DNA of 64,000 nt from Candidatus Baldrarchaeota archaeon (GTDB lineage: Archaea; Asgardarchaeota; Baldrarchaeia; Baldrarchaeales; DXJG01), in NCBI GenBank assembly GCA_019056805.1, contig DXJG01000004.1, positions 124,001 through 188,000 of the forward strand, in the 5' to 3' direction. A program made the position numbers and the translations under genes. The notes beneath the pieces were generated by a model. It was not told the DNA's origin and made no database searches. It worked only from the letters and a program-made list of their open reading frames with translations. Positions within the stretch are counted from its first letter, which is position 1; each line of letters opens with the position of its first letter. Below, one piece after another: positions 27,107-35,639 of the stretch.

Positions 27107-28936
27107 CTAACTTAACTTAACATATTTCTCTAGTTCCGTAGCTACATAGCTTAAACCAAGTTTTTCGAAGGTTTCCTTGTGAGGTATACCTCTTTCATCC
27201 CATCCTCTACTCTCATAATACCAGGACAAGAGTTTTTGGAAACCGTCAAAGTCCAACTTTTTACCTGCAAACGGTCCTTTTGTTAAGGGCTCTTTGAACC
27301 ATCTGGCCGGTGGTGTATCCATGTTTCTATTCCATTTTCCTTCATACTCTCTTATCCAGAAGGCTCTGATAAGTGCATAGATTCTATCACCAACTGTGTA
27401 TAGATCATTTAATGTAAGTGTTACTCCTGTAGCGGCTTTAAGGAACTTTGCATACCATTCCAATTCAAATCCAAGTTCAATCCATGGAAGTCTACAGGTA
27501 ACAAGGCTTTCAAACATTCCTCCTCGGATCCTCTGGAACTCTATAACCTTATCAACCTTATCTTTGGTATAGGCATCTCTTCCAACCTTTATTTCCCATG
27601 AAATTACCCAAGCATCTTTATGATGTGCCCCTATTGGAGATGTACCAAATGACAGAGCCATACCTGGAGCATAGTGGCAATCGTACGCAGAGATTTCAAG
27701 GCCTTTTATGTGCATTGCCCAGTCTTTTGATTCTTCACCAATCTTTTCTGAAATTCTCTTTACTCCTTCAGCTAACAGGTCTCCGATTCCTTTTCTGAAG
27801 GCTATTTTTTCAACAAGTTCTTTTGCTTTTTCAAAGTCTCCCCATTCAACCTTCTCATCTATTAATCCTTTTTCTGAAGCTTCCATGGTGAAACCTATCA
27901 CACTTCCTAAAGATATTGTATCTATTCCATAGTTGTCAGCCATCCAAATTAATGTGGCTATTTGCTTTAGGTCTGCTAATCCAATATTTGATCCTAGTAA
28001 TCCAACATTTTCATAGTCCATCTCAGCTTGTCGTCCTTCAGTATCCGGGTTCATATTTCCACACTGCATGTTACAGTTGGGACAACCATATCTTGCAACT
28101 TTCAGTTTTTCCATGACATCTCCATTTATTTTATCTGCATATTCAAAGACACCTTCCCTAAAATTATACGTTGGCAATACGCTATTTTCTTGACACCAAA
28201 CATGAACAGCCATAGTTCCTTGTCTTATCCAGAAGTCATAGTTTGGTCTGCCTTTAATATCGTTGTAGGCTTCACGTCCAAGTTTTCTAAGCTCCTCGGG
28301 GTCTGCAAGAGGTATTTCTTTCGTGCCTTTAATTACGATGGCTTTAAGTTTTTTGGAGCCCATCACTGCTCCGATACCAGGTCTTCCTCCCGCTCTTCCT
28401 TCTTGAGATCTTATAACAGCGTAACGTACCAGATTTTCTCCTGCTTGGCCTATAGACAATATGCCTATGTTTTTGCCGTGTTTTTCTTTCAATTTTTTCT
28501 CCGTATCAAAGGTTCCAAGTCCCCATAAGTCTTCTGCAGACAAAATTTCAACTTTCTCGTCTTCCACATAAAGATAAACTGGTTTTTCAGCAGCTCCGTC
28601 AATTACAATGGCGTCGTAGCCTGCTCTTCTTAGATGGTTGGCGGCCATTGAACCAAGGTTTCCATCACCGTATCCTCCTGTTAATGGGCTTTTTGCTGCA
28701 ACTACAAGTTTACCGCTGCTAGGTAAAGGTAGACCTGTTAAGGGACCTGCTGCAACTACGAGCTTATTTTTAGGAGATAATGGATCAACACCAGGTTCTA
28801 ACTCGTCCCATAGAATCTTTATAGCGAAACCTCTTCCACCAATGAAATCTAAGGCAAGTTTCTCATCATATTCCTGTACTGTAACTTTATTTGCAGAAAG
28901 ATCTATTCTTAATATTTTGCCGTTCCATCCCTTCAT
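27107..28936 (-). CDS. Tungsten-dependent aldehyde ferredoxin oxidoreductase (AOR family)
   Basis: 609 residues from ATG 28936 (GGATGTGAT upstream; a TTG five codons earlier is possible). N-terminal [14 protein letters not shown] and [16 protein letters not shown] are the AOR signature; [20 protein letters not shown] lies in the cofactor domain. CPNCNMQC near residue 290 gives three ligands of the [4Fe-4S] cluster and a later Cys (SLVTCRLPW, about 490) the fourth. The enzyme oxidises aldehydes to acids with ferredoxin as acceptor, in the cytosol, and suits an amino acid fermenter together with IorAB. It heads an operon with a MoaD-like gene. Confidence 0.93.
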   Translation of the reverse strand: MKGWNGKILRIDLSANKVTVQEYDEKLALDFIGGRGFAIKILWDELEPGVDPLSPKNKLVVAAGPLTGLPLPSSGKLVVAAKSPLTGGYGDGNLGSMAANHLRRAGYDAIVIDGAAEKPVYLYVEDEKVEILSAEDLWGLGTFDTEKKLKEKHGKNIGILSIGQAGENLVRYAVIRSQEGRAGGRPGIGAVMGSKKLKAIVIKGTKEIPLADPEELRKLGREAYNDIKGRPNYDFWIRQGTMAVHVWCQENSVLPTYNFREGVFEYADKINGDVMEKLKVARYGCPNCNMQCGNMNPDTEGRQAEMDYENVGLLGSNIGLADLKQIATLIWMADNYGIDTISLGSVIGFTMEASEKGLIDEKVEWGDFEKAKELVEKIAFRKGIGDLLAEGVKRISEKIGEESKDWAMHIKGLEISAYDCHYAPGMALSFGTSPIGAHHKDAWVISWEIKVGRDAYTKDKVDKVIEFQRIRGGMFESLVTCRLPWIELGFELEWYAKFLKAATGVTLTLNDLYTVGDRIYALIRAFWIREYEGKWNRNMDTPPARWFKEPLTKGPFAGKKLDFDGFQKLLSWYYESRGWDERGIPHKETFEKLGLSYVATELEKYVKLS

Positions 28937-29246
28937 ATCTATCACATCCAAATACCAATTTTAGTCATATAGCTTTTCAAATTAAACTTTGACTAACTAA
29001 ATCTACTACTTGGAAATCGACGTCACCATAAACTATTGTCAACTTTCCCACTTAACGTAAACTAATTTGGCAATTTAACAGATTTAGATTTGTCGATGAT
29101 ATATATCATACTAAGCTCGCAATTGCATTTAAAGATTTATCTACCTAAACTCTTGGTAATGCACTTACGTATAAGCAAATTTTAATAGAAAAACTGTTTA
29201 AAATGTTGAATTAATGAAAATGTCCAATTCATAGTAAAACGTACTA
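28937..29246. other. Intergenic region upstream of AOR
   Basis: About 310 bases between the AOR start and the end of the DUF6125-like gene, all on the same strand side. It holds the palindrome at 29096-29109 and a closer TATA-like TATATGACT near 28965-28973 on the minus strand. No coding frame with a ribosome site and no RNA gene were seen. Confidence 0.4.
29096..29109. repeat. 14-bp perfect palindrome upstream of the AOR gene
   Basis: ATGATATATATCAT reads the same on both strands and includes a TATA-like core. It lies 160 bases upstream of the AOR start. It may be a promoter or an operator; AT-rich DNA makes chance occurrence possible. Confidence 0.3.
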
Positions 29247-29789
29247 TTATTCTTTCTTCGATCCGATAGACTTCAATACGAACTCCCATTCACACCATCT
29301 GTCTTCCTCATGTTCATCTGGAGGACAAACAACACATTTCACTTCTATTTCCGGGTTAAATTCTTTGGCAAACTCTTTTAAGTAAGACCACCTAACTTGC
29401 TTACATGGAAATTCACCTAAGCCTTTTCTTATTCTTGCCTTTTGGGTCCGGCAACTAACTACTTTAAACACTGCCTTATCCGATTCAACTTTCCATTCTT
29501 TTGTTTCTTGATATAAGGCCCAACTTGTAGCTCTTAATGCTACCATAAAAGATTCTAAGCTGTTGTCTTTTAGTTCAAGCAGTTCTTTTAAAGCTCTAGC
29601 TTCTAATTTTGCTAAAATGCTCCAACAATTCCTATCTATAGTAGTAGCTGCTTCGGTACCAAATTTCTCCTCTATACCCAAGAAATAGAGACCGTCAACT
29701 CTCCAAATGTTTCTAATTTGCAAAAAAAGCAAATCTACCAGTTTCTCTTTTGGAAGACTTACCAACCAGTTTCTGTCATTGTCGTTCAT
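29247..29789 (-). CDS. DUF6125-like protein (ATC-hydrolase-like family)
   Basis: 180 residues. LLFLQIRNIWRVDGLYFLGIEEKFGTE near the N-terminus, followed by a helical region, and a C-terminal Cys-rich part (SCRTQKARIRKG, EFPCKQVRW, VKCVVCPPDEHEEDRWCEWEF) match what I know as DUF6125/L-2-amino-thiazoline-4-carboxylate hydrolase-like proteins, common in archaea and deltaproteobacteria. At least five Cys in the C-terminal half could bind a metal or cluster. GGATGGTGAATT precedes the ATG. An 8+8 inverted repeat lies 60 bases upstream. Function unknown. Confidence 0.6.
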   Translation of the reverse strand: MNDNDRNWLVSLPKEKLVDLLFLQIRNIWRVDGLYFLGIEEKFGTEAATTIDRNCWSILAKLEARALKELLELKDNSLESFMVALRATSWALYQETKEWKVESDKAVFKVVSCRTQKARIRKGLGEFPCKQVRWSYLKEFAKEFNPEIEVKCVVCPPDEHEEDRWCEWEFVLKSIGSKKE

Positions 29790-29848
29790 TTGAATTCACC
29801 ATCCACTTAATAATCAGTTTCAAAATAAATATTTAACACATCTATTCT

Positions 29849-29876
29849 CGATGTCCATTGTGTTAATAGGACATCG
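29849..29876. promoter_or_regulatory. Inverted repeat upstream of DUF6125-like gene
   Basis: CGATGTCC (29849-29856) and GGACATCG (29869-29876) form a perfect 8-bp inverted repeat with a 12-base spacer. It lies about 60-90 bases before the ATG at 29789, upstream of a TATA-like ATAAATATTTAA near 29825-29836. It is much more GC-rich than its surroundings. It may be an activator or repressor operator; the two regulator genes next door are candidates. Confidence 0.45.
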
Positions 29877-30015
29877 TATAAAGTTTTTACAACATTTAAG
29901 CAATGTAAAGCTAAATTGAGAAATTACATTTAACTATCTTTATCCAACAATGCAGACACTTACTTCTAGAACGTCAAATAATAAAATTAAAAGAGAAGAG
30001 AGATTTATGAAAATA

Positions 30016-30258
30016 TTAGGTGCAAATTAGAGTCTCAGTATACTCTACCTCGGGGATTTTCCTTATCTTAGAAATCAAAGCACCAATTTCCCTAAAGTCG
30101 TTCACTTTAACCTTCACTATAAGATCCCAAGAACCATGAATAATTCTGACATCATCAACTCCCCGTATCCTTTTCAATCTCTCCGCAACTTCATGTTCCG
30201 CACCGATCGTGGTTACTACGAGTATGTAACCCTCTGTCTCAACAACTATTCTTTCCAT
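30016..30258 (-). CDS. Stand-alone Lrp/AsnC effector-binding (RAM) domain protein
   Basis: 80 residues from ATG 30258 (GGTGAGG upstream). The sequence YILVVTTIGAEHEVAERLKR, GVDDVRIIHGSWDLIVKVKV and ALISKIRKIPEVEYTETLIC is the alpha-beta RAM domain of Lrp/AsnC regulators without the DNA-binding half. Such proteins form octamers and bind amino acids. Its start lies inside the end of the preceding HTH gene (20-base overlap), so the two are translated together and may form one split regulator. Confidence 0.85.
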   Translation of the reverse strand: MERIVVETEGYILVVTTIGAEHEVAERLKRIRGVDDVRIIHGSWDLIVKVKVNDFREIGALISKIRKIPEVEYTETLICT

Positions 30259-30754
30259 TTCCCTCACCTGAATCATTTCTCAGATTAAAATTAGCATTGA
30301 TTGTTCCGCTGTCACCGTTTAGCAGCCCTTTTGCTATAATTTGACCAATATCGGTCAGACGCACATAGGTGCCTTTACTATTTACATTTCCTGCTATAAT
30401 TAGTCCCATGTTTCTGAATTCGCGGAGATTCCATTTCACGGTAGACTCTGACAATTTTAACTTAGAAGAAAGAATACGACCTATCGAAGTCAATGTTAAC
30501 CTTTTTCCATTATCCACGATCTTTGCTAACTCTTTCAAAAGCACTTTTTGTCTTTCATTTAGTCTGGCAGTAGCAAAAGTAAAAACAGATGCTTCCAATC
30601 TCCTTATCTTCTCAATCAAATAACAAAAAACTTCTTCCACAAATTTATTCTTTAAAATTTCTCTATTATTTCGGTAAAAACTTTCTAAGTCATATGTGAA
30701 AGATTTCACCTCCACCTCGTGTTTCACATCCACTCTCCTTGTAAACAGATTCAC
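30239..30754 (-). CDS. Winged-helix DNA-binding protein, partner of the RAM-domain gene
   Basis: Up to 171 residues. The central part LNERQKVLLKELAKIVDNGK, LTLTSIGRILSSKLKLSEST and VKWNLREFRNMGLIIAGNVN is a winged helix, and the N-terminal 60 residues are helical. The start is uncertain: GTG 30754 lacks a well-spaced ribosome site, while GTGs at 30727 (after GGAG) and 30709 (after GAGG) have one. A 24-codon frame with a perfect GGAGGTG overlaps the start. The gene overlaps the RAM-domain gene and likely regulates nearby metabolic genes with it. Confidence 0.72.
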   Translation of the reverse strand: MNLFTRRVDVKHEVEVKSFTYDLESFYRNNREILKNKFVEEVFCYLIEKIRRLEASVFTFATARLNERQKVLLKELAKIVDNGKRLTLTSIGRILSSKLKLSESTVKWNLREFRNMGLIIAGNVNSKGTYVRLTDIGQIIAKGLLNGDSGTINANFNLRNDSGEGNGKNSC

Positions 30755-30761
30755 CTCCCAT
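30690..30761 (-). CDS. Possible leader peptide (23 aa) overlapping the HTH gene start
   Basis: ATG at 30761 follows a perfect GGAGGTG (30768-30774) with six bases between, the best ribosome site in this region, and opens a 23-codon frame ending TGA at 30690. It overlaps the first codons of the HTH gene in another frame. It may be a leader peptide whose translation sets initiation at the internal GTGs, or simply a site that feeds a downstream start. Not a recognised peptide. Confidence 0.25.
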   Translation of the reverse strand: MGGESVYKESGCETRGGGEIFHI

Positions 30762-30924
30762 TTCTTACACCTCCGAGATTTTGTTCCTTTAAAATTTTAC
30801 CCGAACATTTTAAATTTTTTGGTTAAATATACTTACACATTGTACATTAAGCTTTACAAAAGCCATATAAACCTCAATCATGCACAAAATTTTCTTCCTA
30901 ATAAAAATATGAAAAAATAGTAAT

Positions 30925-31839
30925 TTAGATACTTTTGGAGAATACTGCATCATCTGTGTCTTTTCTTTTCAATTTTGATGCAGCTATTTCTCTATATTCA
31001 AATTCAAATCCATTTTTAAGATAAAATAATATTGCAGGAAAATTATTAACATTAGTATCAACTTGAAGTCTAAGAATACCTTTACGCCTTGCATTCTCCT
31101 CCAATTTCTTCAATAAAAGAGTGCCCACATGATGTCCTTGAGCAGAATGAAGTACTGCTAAGAGATATATCCAAGCATTTTTAGGAGCCCATTCCCATGC
31201 AAAAATTCCACCCACAATTCTACCGTTTTTATCTAAAGCTATAAGATTTAATTCTGGATTATCTCTCGAAATTTCCTCAATAAGCTCAGCATCTTCAAAA
31301 GGATCTTCCCCAGGAAACGCATCTCTAGATAATTCCAAAATTTTACCGTAATCTTCGCTTCTATAAGGTCTTATGTGAAACCCTAGTGGCTCAAATACAT
31401 GCTTTGGAATTTTAGGTATATCTGGAGTCCATTTACACATAGAGATGGCATCAATAAGCTTTCCATCGACATTAAGCATAGACTTTCTTAGTCTACCCTC
31501 ATACTCAAAACCAAGTTTAGTGAGAGACATTTGTAAATCAATTCTATTAGCAGGTATAAAAGTCCTAACTTTAGTTGACCCTGTTTCGAAAGCATTATCT
31601 AACAAATATTTTGCTAATTCAACTAAAGTATCCCAGTCTTCAGCATTCATAAAATGAATAAAAGTCTCCTCCTCAAAGCTACAAAGAGCAGAACCCATTA
31701 ACCTTCCATTTTTCTCGACAACAACAATTTTGTTAACCCATTTTGAAAGCCAAGATAGCTCTATGTCCGGCCTATAATTTTTAGCAAAAACTAAAATTTT
31801 GCTTAATTCCTCTTCTTTAGCGATGCGAATCTTTGACAA
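30925..31839 (-). CDS. Tandem-domain GNAT acetyltransferase
   Basis: 304 residues with two GNAT units. The first (1-145) is degenerate: KIVVVEKNGRLMGSALCSFE, then SLTKLGFEYEGRLRK, with no clear acetyl-CoA loop. The second (155-300) has IYLLAVLHSAQGHHVGTLLL with the Q-x2-x-G acetyl-CoA pyrophosphate loop, then NNFPAILFYLKNGFEFEYR. Only the C-terminal half is likely catalytic. TTG start. Substrate unknown; monocistronic. Confidence 0.75.
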   Translation of the reverse strand: MSKIRIAKEEELSKILVFAKNYRPDIELSWLSKWVNKIVVVEKNGRLMGSALCSFEEETFIHFMNAEDWDTLVELAKYLLDNAFETGSTKVRTFIPANRIDLQMSLTKLGFEYEGRLRKSMLNVDGKLIDAISMCKWTPDIPKIPKHVFEPLGFHIRPYRSEDYGKILELSRDAFPGEDPFEDAELIEEISRDNPELNLIALDKNGRIVGGIFAWEWAPKNAWIYLLAVLHSAQGHHVGTLLLKKLEENARRKGILRLQVDTNVNNFPAILFYLKNGFEFEYREIAASKLKRKDTDDAVFSKSI

Positions 31840-31899
31840 CGAAATCGCACCGCCCGAAATGAAGTTCTCTTAAATCCAACAAATTTAAACAAAATAACT

Positions 31900-31937
31900 T
31901 AGTATTCAACCTTTAATTCACCGATTTCTAGTATTCA
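31900..31937. repeat. Direct repeat upstream of the mttB-like gene
   Basis: TAGTATTCA occurs at 31900-31908 and again at 31929-31937, 29 bases apart, with a related TAGTATGAA just after. It lies between the divergent GNAT and mttB-like genes and could be regulator half-sites about three helical turns apart. Weak evidence. Confidence 0.25.
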
Positions 31938-32052
31938 CCATTTGTAGTATGAAAATACGCTATTGGTAATATTAAAATATCGCTTGGACGAACAAATTAA
32001 AACAAAGTTTTATTGTTTTTCAATAATTAAGTCAAAGATTGGAGGATTTGTT

Positions 32053-33522
32053 GTGTCTGAAATATTTTCAAATGATAGACCGGTTTTAGAACTGCTTTCT
32101 AGAGAAGAAATAGAGACCATACATGTCTCATCACTCAGAATTTTAGAAGATGTAGGTATAATGGTGGACAATAAAAATGCGCTTAAACTTTTTACTGAGC
32201 TAGGTGCCGACATAGACATAAATAAGAAAATTGTCCATGTCCCAGAATATTTGGTGAAAGAAGCTCTAAAGAGAGCTCCTTCTTCAATTAAAATGTATAG
32301 TAGAAATAGAAAATTTGACATGCTTCTAACCAGGAACAAGGTGTATTACAATCCGGGTTCCGCGGCTCTCTATATGCTTGATAGAGAAACTGGAGAGAGA
32401 AGAAAACCTTTATCCAAAGATTTCAGAGAATTTGTAAAACTCGTTGATGCAATGGAGAATATTCATGCTCAAAGTACGGCCATGGTTGTTTCAGATGTAC
32501 CAGAAATAGTTGCAGACAGATATAGACTCTACATAGTATTGAAAAACTCCACAAAAACCATAGTCACCGGAGCATTCACCATAGAAGGAATATACGATAT
32601 GAAAAAAATGCTAGAAGTAGTTGTCGGTGGAGAAAAAGAACTGAGAAAGAAACCACTGGCCATATTTGATGTTTGCCCATCTCCACCATTAAAATGGAGC
32701 GAAATAACATCACAAAACCTAATCGACTGCGCAAAATTTGAAATTCCAGCAGAAATAATACCAATGCCACAAGTTGGAGCCACAGGTCCAGCTACCCTAG
32801 CTGGATCTTTAGTACAATTTAACGCAGAATTCCTCTGTGGACTAGTTATGTCACAAATGACAAAACCAGGCGCACCCATAATTTACGGTGGATCACCGGC
32901 AATCGTAGATATGAGAACTGGAACAGGACGTCTAGCAGCCATAGAAGCTATCATGCTGTGCTGCGCCTATGCCCAAATAGGAAAATACTATAATTTACCA
33001 ACACATGCCTACTTAGGGCTCAGCGACGCAAAAATTATAGATGCACAAGCAGGCATGGAAGCGGCTCTAGGTCTAGTTCTAGGCGCATTAGCTGGCATAA
33101 ACAATATTGCTGGACCAGGAATGCTAAGTTTCGAAAACTGTCAAAGCTTCGAAAAACTTGTAATAGACAACGAAATCTGCGGTTATGCTCTAAGGCTTAT
33201 TAGAGGTATCCAAGTAAATGAAGAAACTTTAGCTTTAGATGTTATAGAAAAGGTTGGTCCGGGAGGACATTTCTTGGCACAAAAACACACGAATAAATGG
33301 TTTAGGATAGAGGAATACATGCCTTCAAACGTTATAGATACACGTAGTGAAAGAGACTGGCTTGAAAGAGGGAGAAAAGACATAGTACAAAGAGCTAAGG
33401 AAAGAGTAGATGAAATTCTTAAAGAGCATGAACCAGAACCTCTACCACCAGATGTAGAAAAAGAGCTAGACAATGTGGCCATGGAGTTCATGAAAAAACA
33501 CGGTGTAACCAAACTACCTTAA
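32053..33522 (+). CDS. Trimethylamine methyltransferase family (MttB-like), non-pyrrolysine
   Basis: 489 residues from GTG 32053, set by GGAGG at 32041-32045; a longer frame from 31963 has no such site. It is a full-length member of the MttB/MtgB family (COG5598) with no in-frame TAG, so it lacks the pyrrolysine of true trimethylamine methyltransferases. Non-pyrrolysine members characterised in bacteria demethylate glycine betaine, proline betaine, carnitine or butyrobetaine and pass the methyl to a corrinoid protein. The corrinoid partner and an MtrH-family protein are the next two genes. Cytosolic. The substrate cannot be told from the sequence. Confidence 0.88.
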   Translation: MSEIFSNDRPVLELLSREEIETIHVSSLRILEDVGIMVDNKNALKLFTELGADIDINKKIVHVPEYLVKEALKRAPSSIKMYSRNRKFDMLLTRNKVYYNPGSAALYMLDRETGERRKPLSKDFREFVKLVDAMENIHAQSTAMVVSDVPEIVADRYRLYIVLKNSTKTIVTGAFTIEGIYDMKKMLEVVVGGEKELRKKPLAIFDVCPSPPLKWSEITSQNLIDCAKFEIPAEIIPMPQVGATGPATLAGSLVQFNAEFLCGLVMSQMTKPGAPIIYGGSPAIVDMRTGTGRLAAIEAIMLCCAYAQIGKYYNLPTHAYLGLSDAKIIDAQAGMEAALGLVLGALAGINNIAGPGMLSFENCQSFEKLVIDNEICGYALRLIRGIQVNEETLALDVIEKVGPGGHFLAQKHTNKWFRIEEYMPSNVIDTRSERDWLERGRKDIVQRAKERVDEILKEHEPEPLPPDVEKELDNVAMEFMKKHGVTKLP

Positions 33523-33611
33523 ACCTCAAGTCAAAACTATGTATTTATAAGATTAACTTAATCATTTCGCCTTCTTTTTGCTTTTAATTAAAATAGGAGT
33601 GATTAGAAGTG

Positions 33612-34532
33612 TTAAAATATTTTGTAGAGTGGATGGCTTTTCACTTTTGGTCTAATTCCGTGTCTCATAGCTCTATATGCTATTATTGCATCAGTCATTG
33701 CGCATGCTGGAAAAGCAACCTCCGCGTATTTGATCGGTCCATAAAATATGAAGTCTGCACCTCCCATTTGCACCGTAATTAATGAACCAGCTGCACAAGC
33801 CTTTTTCGCAATTTTCCCATAGTCATTCGCCCTTTTCCACTCTAAAACCGCGTTGAGAGGAGCAGCTCCAGAAGGTAAACCAAAAGTGTTCTTAACTAAT
33901 TTAATAGCTTCCACCGTCAATCCGATGCTTGGTACATCTAAAACACTCACATCTATCAAAGGCTTCCTAATATTTGCCTCCTTCAATGCTCTATCCAAAA
34001 GTCCCTTTTCTTCTCCGTCTCCTTTCAGAAGCTTAATTCTTCCCTCTGGCCAAACATTTCTAGGATTATGTGCCAATATTATTGCTGCTTCTAATCCGCT
34101 TTCCTTAATAACTGTCAATTCCTCTTCTTTAACATAGACAGATATAGAATTATAAACTGTTTTCCCAAGTAGACCTGTCTCAGTTACGTATTTTAAAGCA
34201 GCTATCTTTACCTGCATAGTTGCGCTATCAATGAGAAATGGAGCATCAGTAACGTCGGCTACAAAATCTATGTATTTAATTATGGCCTTCTCGGATAATC
34301 CTACAATATCTGTCATGTGAGGATTTCCTGTAAGGTCAGATAGTTCTTCTTGCTTTTTAATCAATTCTTCAGCTTTCTCTTTATTAAAATCTCCTTTCAT
34401 CGGGTCCTTCACAATTTTATGTCCCTCATAAAATATAGTGCCTATAAGCACCGTTGGTAGTTCCCCGGGTTGTCCGCCGACCTTAACATTACCTATGGCA
34501 AATATTTCTTGATCCTTTCCAAATTTATTCAT
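33612..34532 (-). CDS. MtrH-family methylcobalamin:pterin methyltransferase
   Basis: 306 residues matching subunit H of tetrahydromethanopterin S-methyltransferase: VKVGGQPGELPTVLIGTIFY, APFLIDSATMQVKIAALKYV, GLEAAIILAHNPRNVWPEGR and GLPSGAAPLNAVLEWKR. No other Mtr subunits are near, so it works alone, like the MtgA protein of betaine-using bacteria, moving methyl from the corrinoid protein to a tetrahydropterin. GGAGG precedes the ATG. It lies between the MttB-like and corrinoid genes but on the opposite strand, divergent from the corrinoid gene with a shared 208-base promoter region. Confidence 0.9.
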   Translation of the reverse strand: MNKFGKDQEIFAIGNVKVGGQPGELPTVLIGTIFYEGHKIVKDPMKGDFNKEKAEELIKKQEELSDLTGNPHMTDIVGLSEKAIIKYIDFVADVTDAPFLIDSATMQVKIAALKYVTETGLLGKTVYNSISVYVKEEELTVIKESGLEAAIILAHNPRNVWPEGRIKLLKGDGEEKGLLDRALKEANIRKPLIDVSVLDVPSIGLTVEAIKLVKNTFGLPSGAAPLNAVLEWKRANDYGKIAKKACAAGSLITVQMGGADFIFYGPIKYAEVAFPACAMTDAIIAYRAMRHGIRPKVKSHPLYKIF

Positions 34533-34740
34533 AATTTTTCCTCCAAATTCATATCATAAATAATGTTTAAGAAATTGGTGAACTGCGTTATTCCATACAC
34601 TTTTATACATCTCTTTATATGCAAGAAATGATTCATTGAAACTATGTAATATAATAATAGATATAATATCTTAAAATAATGAAAGGTGATGGCACATATT
34701 ATCGTATGGTGTTCTCTAAAGGTCGTGGAGGGAATTGATT

Positions 34741-35403
34741 TTGAGTGGAGATGTAAAAGAAATTCTAAAAAAAGTACGAGACGCTATACTTGAATACAAC
34801 CCTGATAAAACAGTTGAGGCAGTGAACGAAGCCTTAAAAGTGGGTTTAAGTCCGATGAAAATCATGGAGAAGGGGGTAACCCAAGCACTTAAAGAAATAG
34901 GAAAAATGTTCGAAGAAGGAAAAGTATTCCTACCGGAACTCATAATGGCGGGAGAAGCAGGAAAAGCCGCACTAAAAATATTAGAACCAAAAATAAAAGA
35001 AAGAAAAGAAAAAATAAAAAGCTACGGCAAAGTTCTACTGGCGACAGTTGAAGGAGATATACACGACATCGGTAAAAGCTTAGTTGGAGCAGTTCTAATG
35101 GCAAATGGATTTGAAGTAATAGACCTCGGTGCGGATGTACCAACTGATAAATTAATTGAAAAAGTTAAAGAACTTAAGCCAGATGTCGTAGGTCTCTCAG
35201 CACTCATGACAACAACAATGTTAAACCAGGAAAAAGTTATTAAAAAGCTAGAAGAAACAGGACTTAGAGGAACAGTTAAAGTAATTGTTGGAGGAGCCCC
35301 TGTGACCGAAGAATGGGCAAAAAGAATAGGGGCTGATGCATATGGTGCCGACGCCATGGATGCTGTTAAAAAAATAAAAGAACTACTCAATATCAAAGAA
35401 TAG
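34741..35403 (+). CDS. Corrinoid (B12-binding) methyl carrier protein, MttC/MtgC-like
   Basis: 220 residues from TTG 34741, eight bases after GGAGGG (34727-34732); the TTG at 34735 is too close. N-terminal four-helix cap (MEKGVTQALKEIGKMFEEG, PELIMAGEAGKAAL), then the cobalamin-binding Rossmann domain with EGDIHDIGKSLVGAVL, the D-x-H-x2-G motif whose His (about 108) ligates cobalt from below. GLSALMTTTM and VIVGGAPVTEEWA complete the binding site. It carries the methyl group between the MttB-like enzyme and the MtrH-like enzyme. Confidence 0.94.
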   Translation: MSGDVKEILKKVRDAILEYNPDKTVEAVNEALKVGLSPMKIMEKGVTQALKEIGKMFEEGKVFLPELIMAGEAGKAALKILEPKIKERKEKIKSYGKVLLATVEGDIHDIGKSLVGAVLMANGFEVIDLGADVPTDKLIEKVKELKPDVVGLSALMTTTMLNQEKVIKKLEETGLRGTVKVIVGGAPVTEEWAKRIGADAYGADAMDAVKKIKELLNIKE

Positions 35404-35639
35404 AATCAAAAGAGAAAGCTCATTTTTCACTGTTGTTTTCGTTTAGTTTTTATAAATAAAAAAGTTCTCAACAATCTCCGTGTAATCACATAAACTAGCA
35501 CCACTAAAAGAAGGAGAAAAGAAGTTCTCATTAGTATATTTTATTATTTTAACGTTAATTATATTTGTGAAGTCCTTTACTACAAAAAATTTAAGTTAAA
35601 ATTCTGTTTCTTACTGTTAATGCTCAGGTAGTGTTTAAT

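Noticed and set aside
28028..28528. 166-codon frame antisense to AOR
   Set aside because: AOR has clear family motifs on the other strand through this whole stretch.
32053..33522. Pyrrolysine-containing trimethylamine methyltransferase
   Set aside because: No in-frame TAG occurs in the frame, so the pyrrolysine codon of true MttB is absent.
34533..34740. Cobalamin riboswitch before the corrinoid gene
   Set aside because: No B12-box-like conserved sequence or multi-stem structure is visible in this short AT-rich region.
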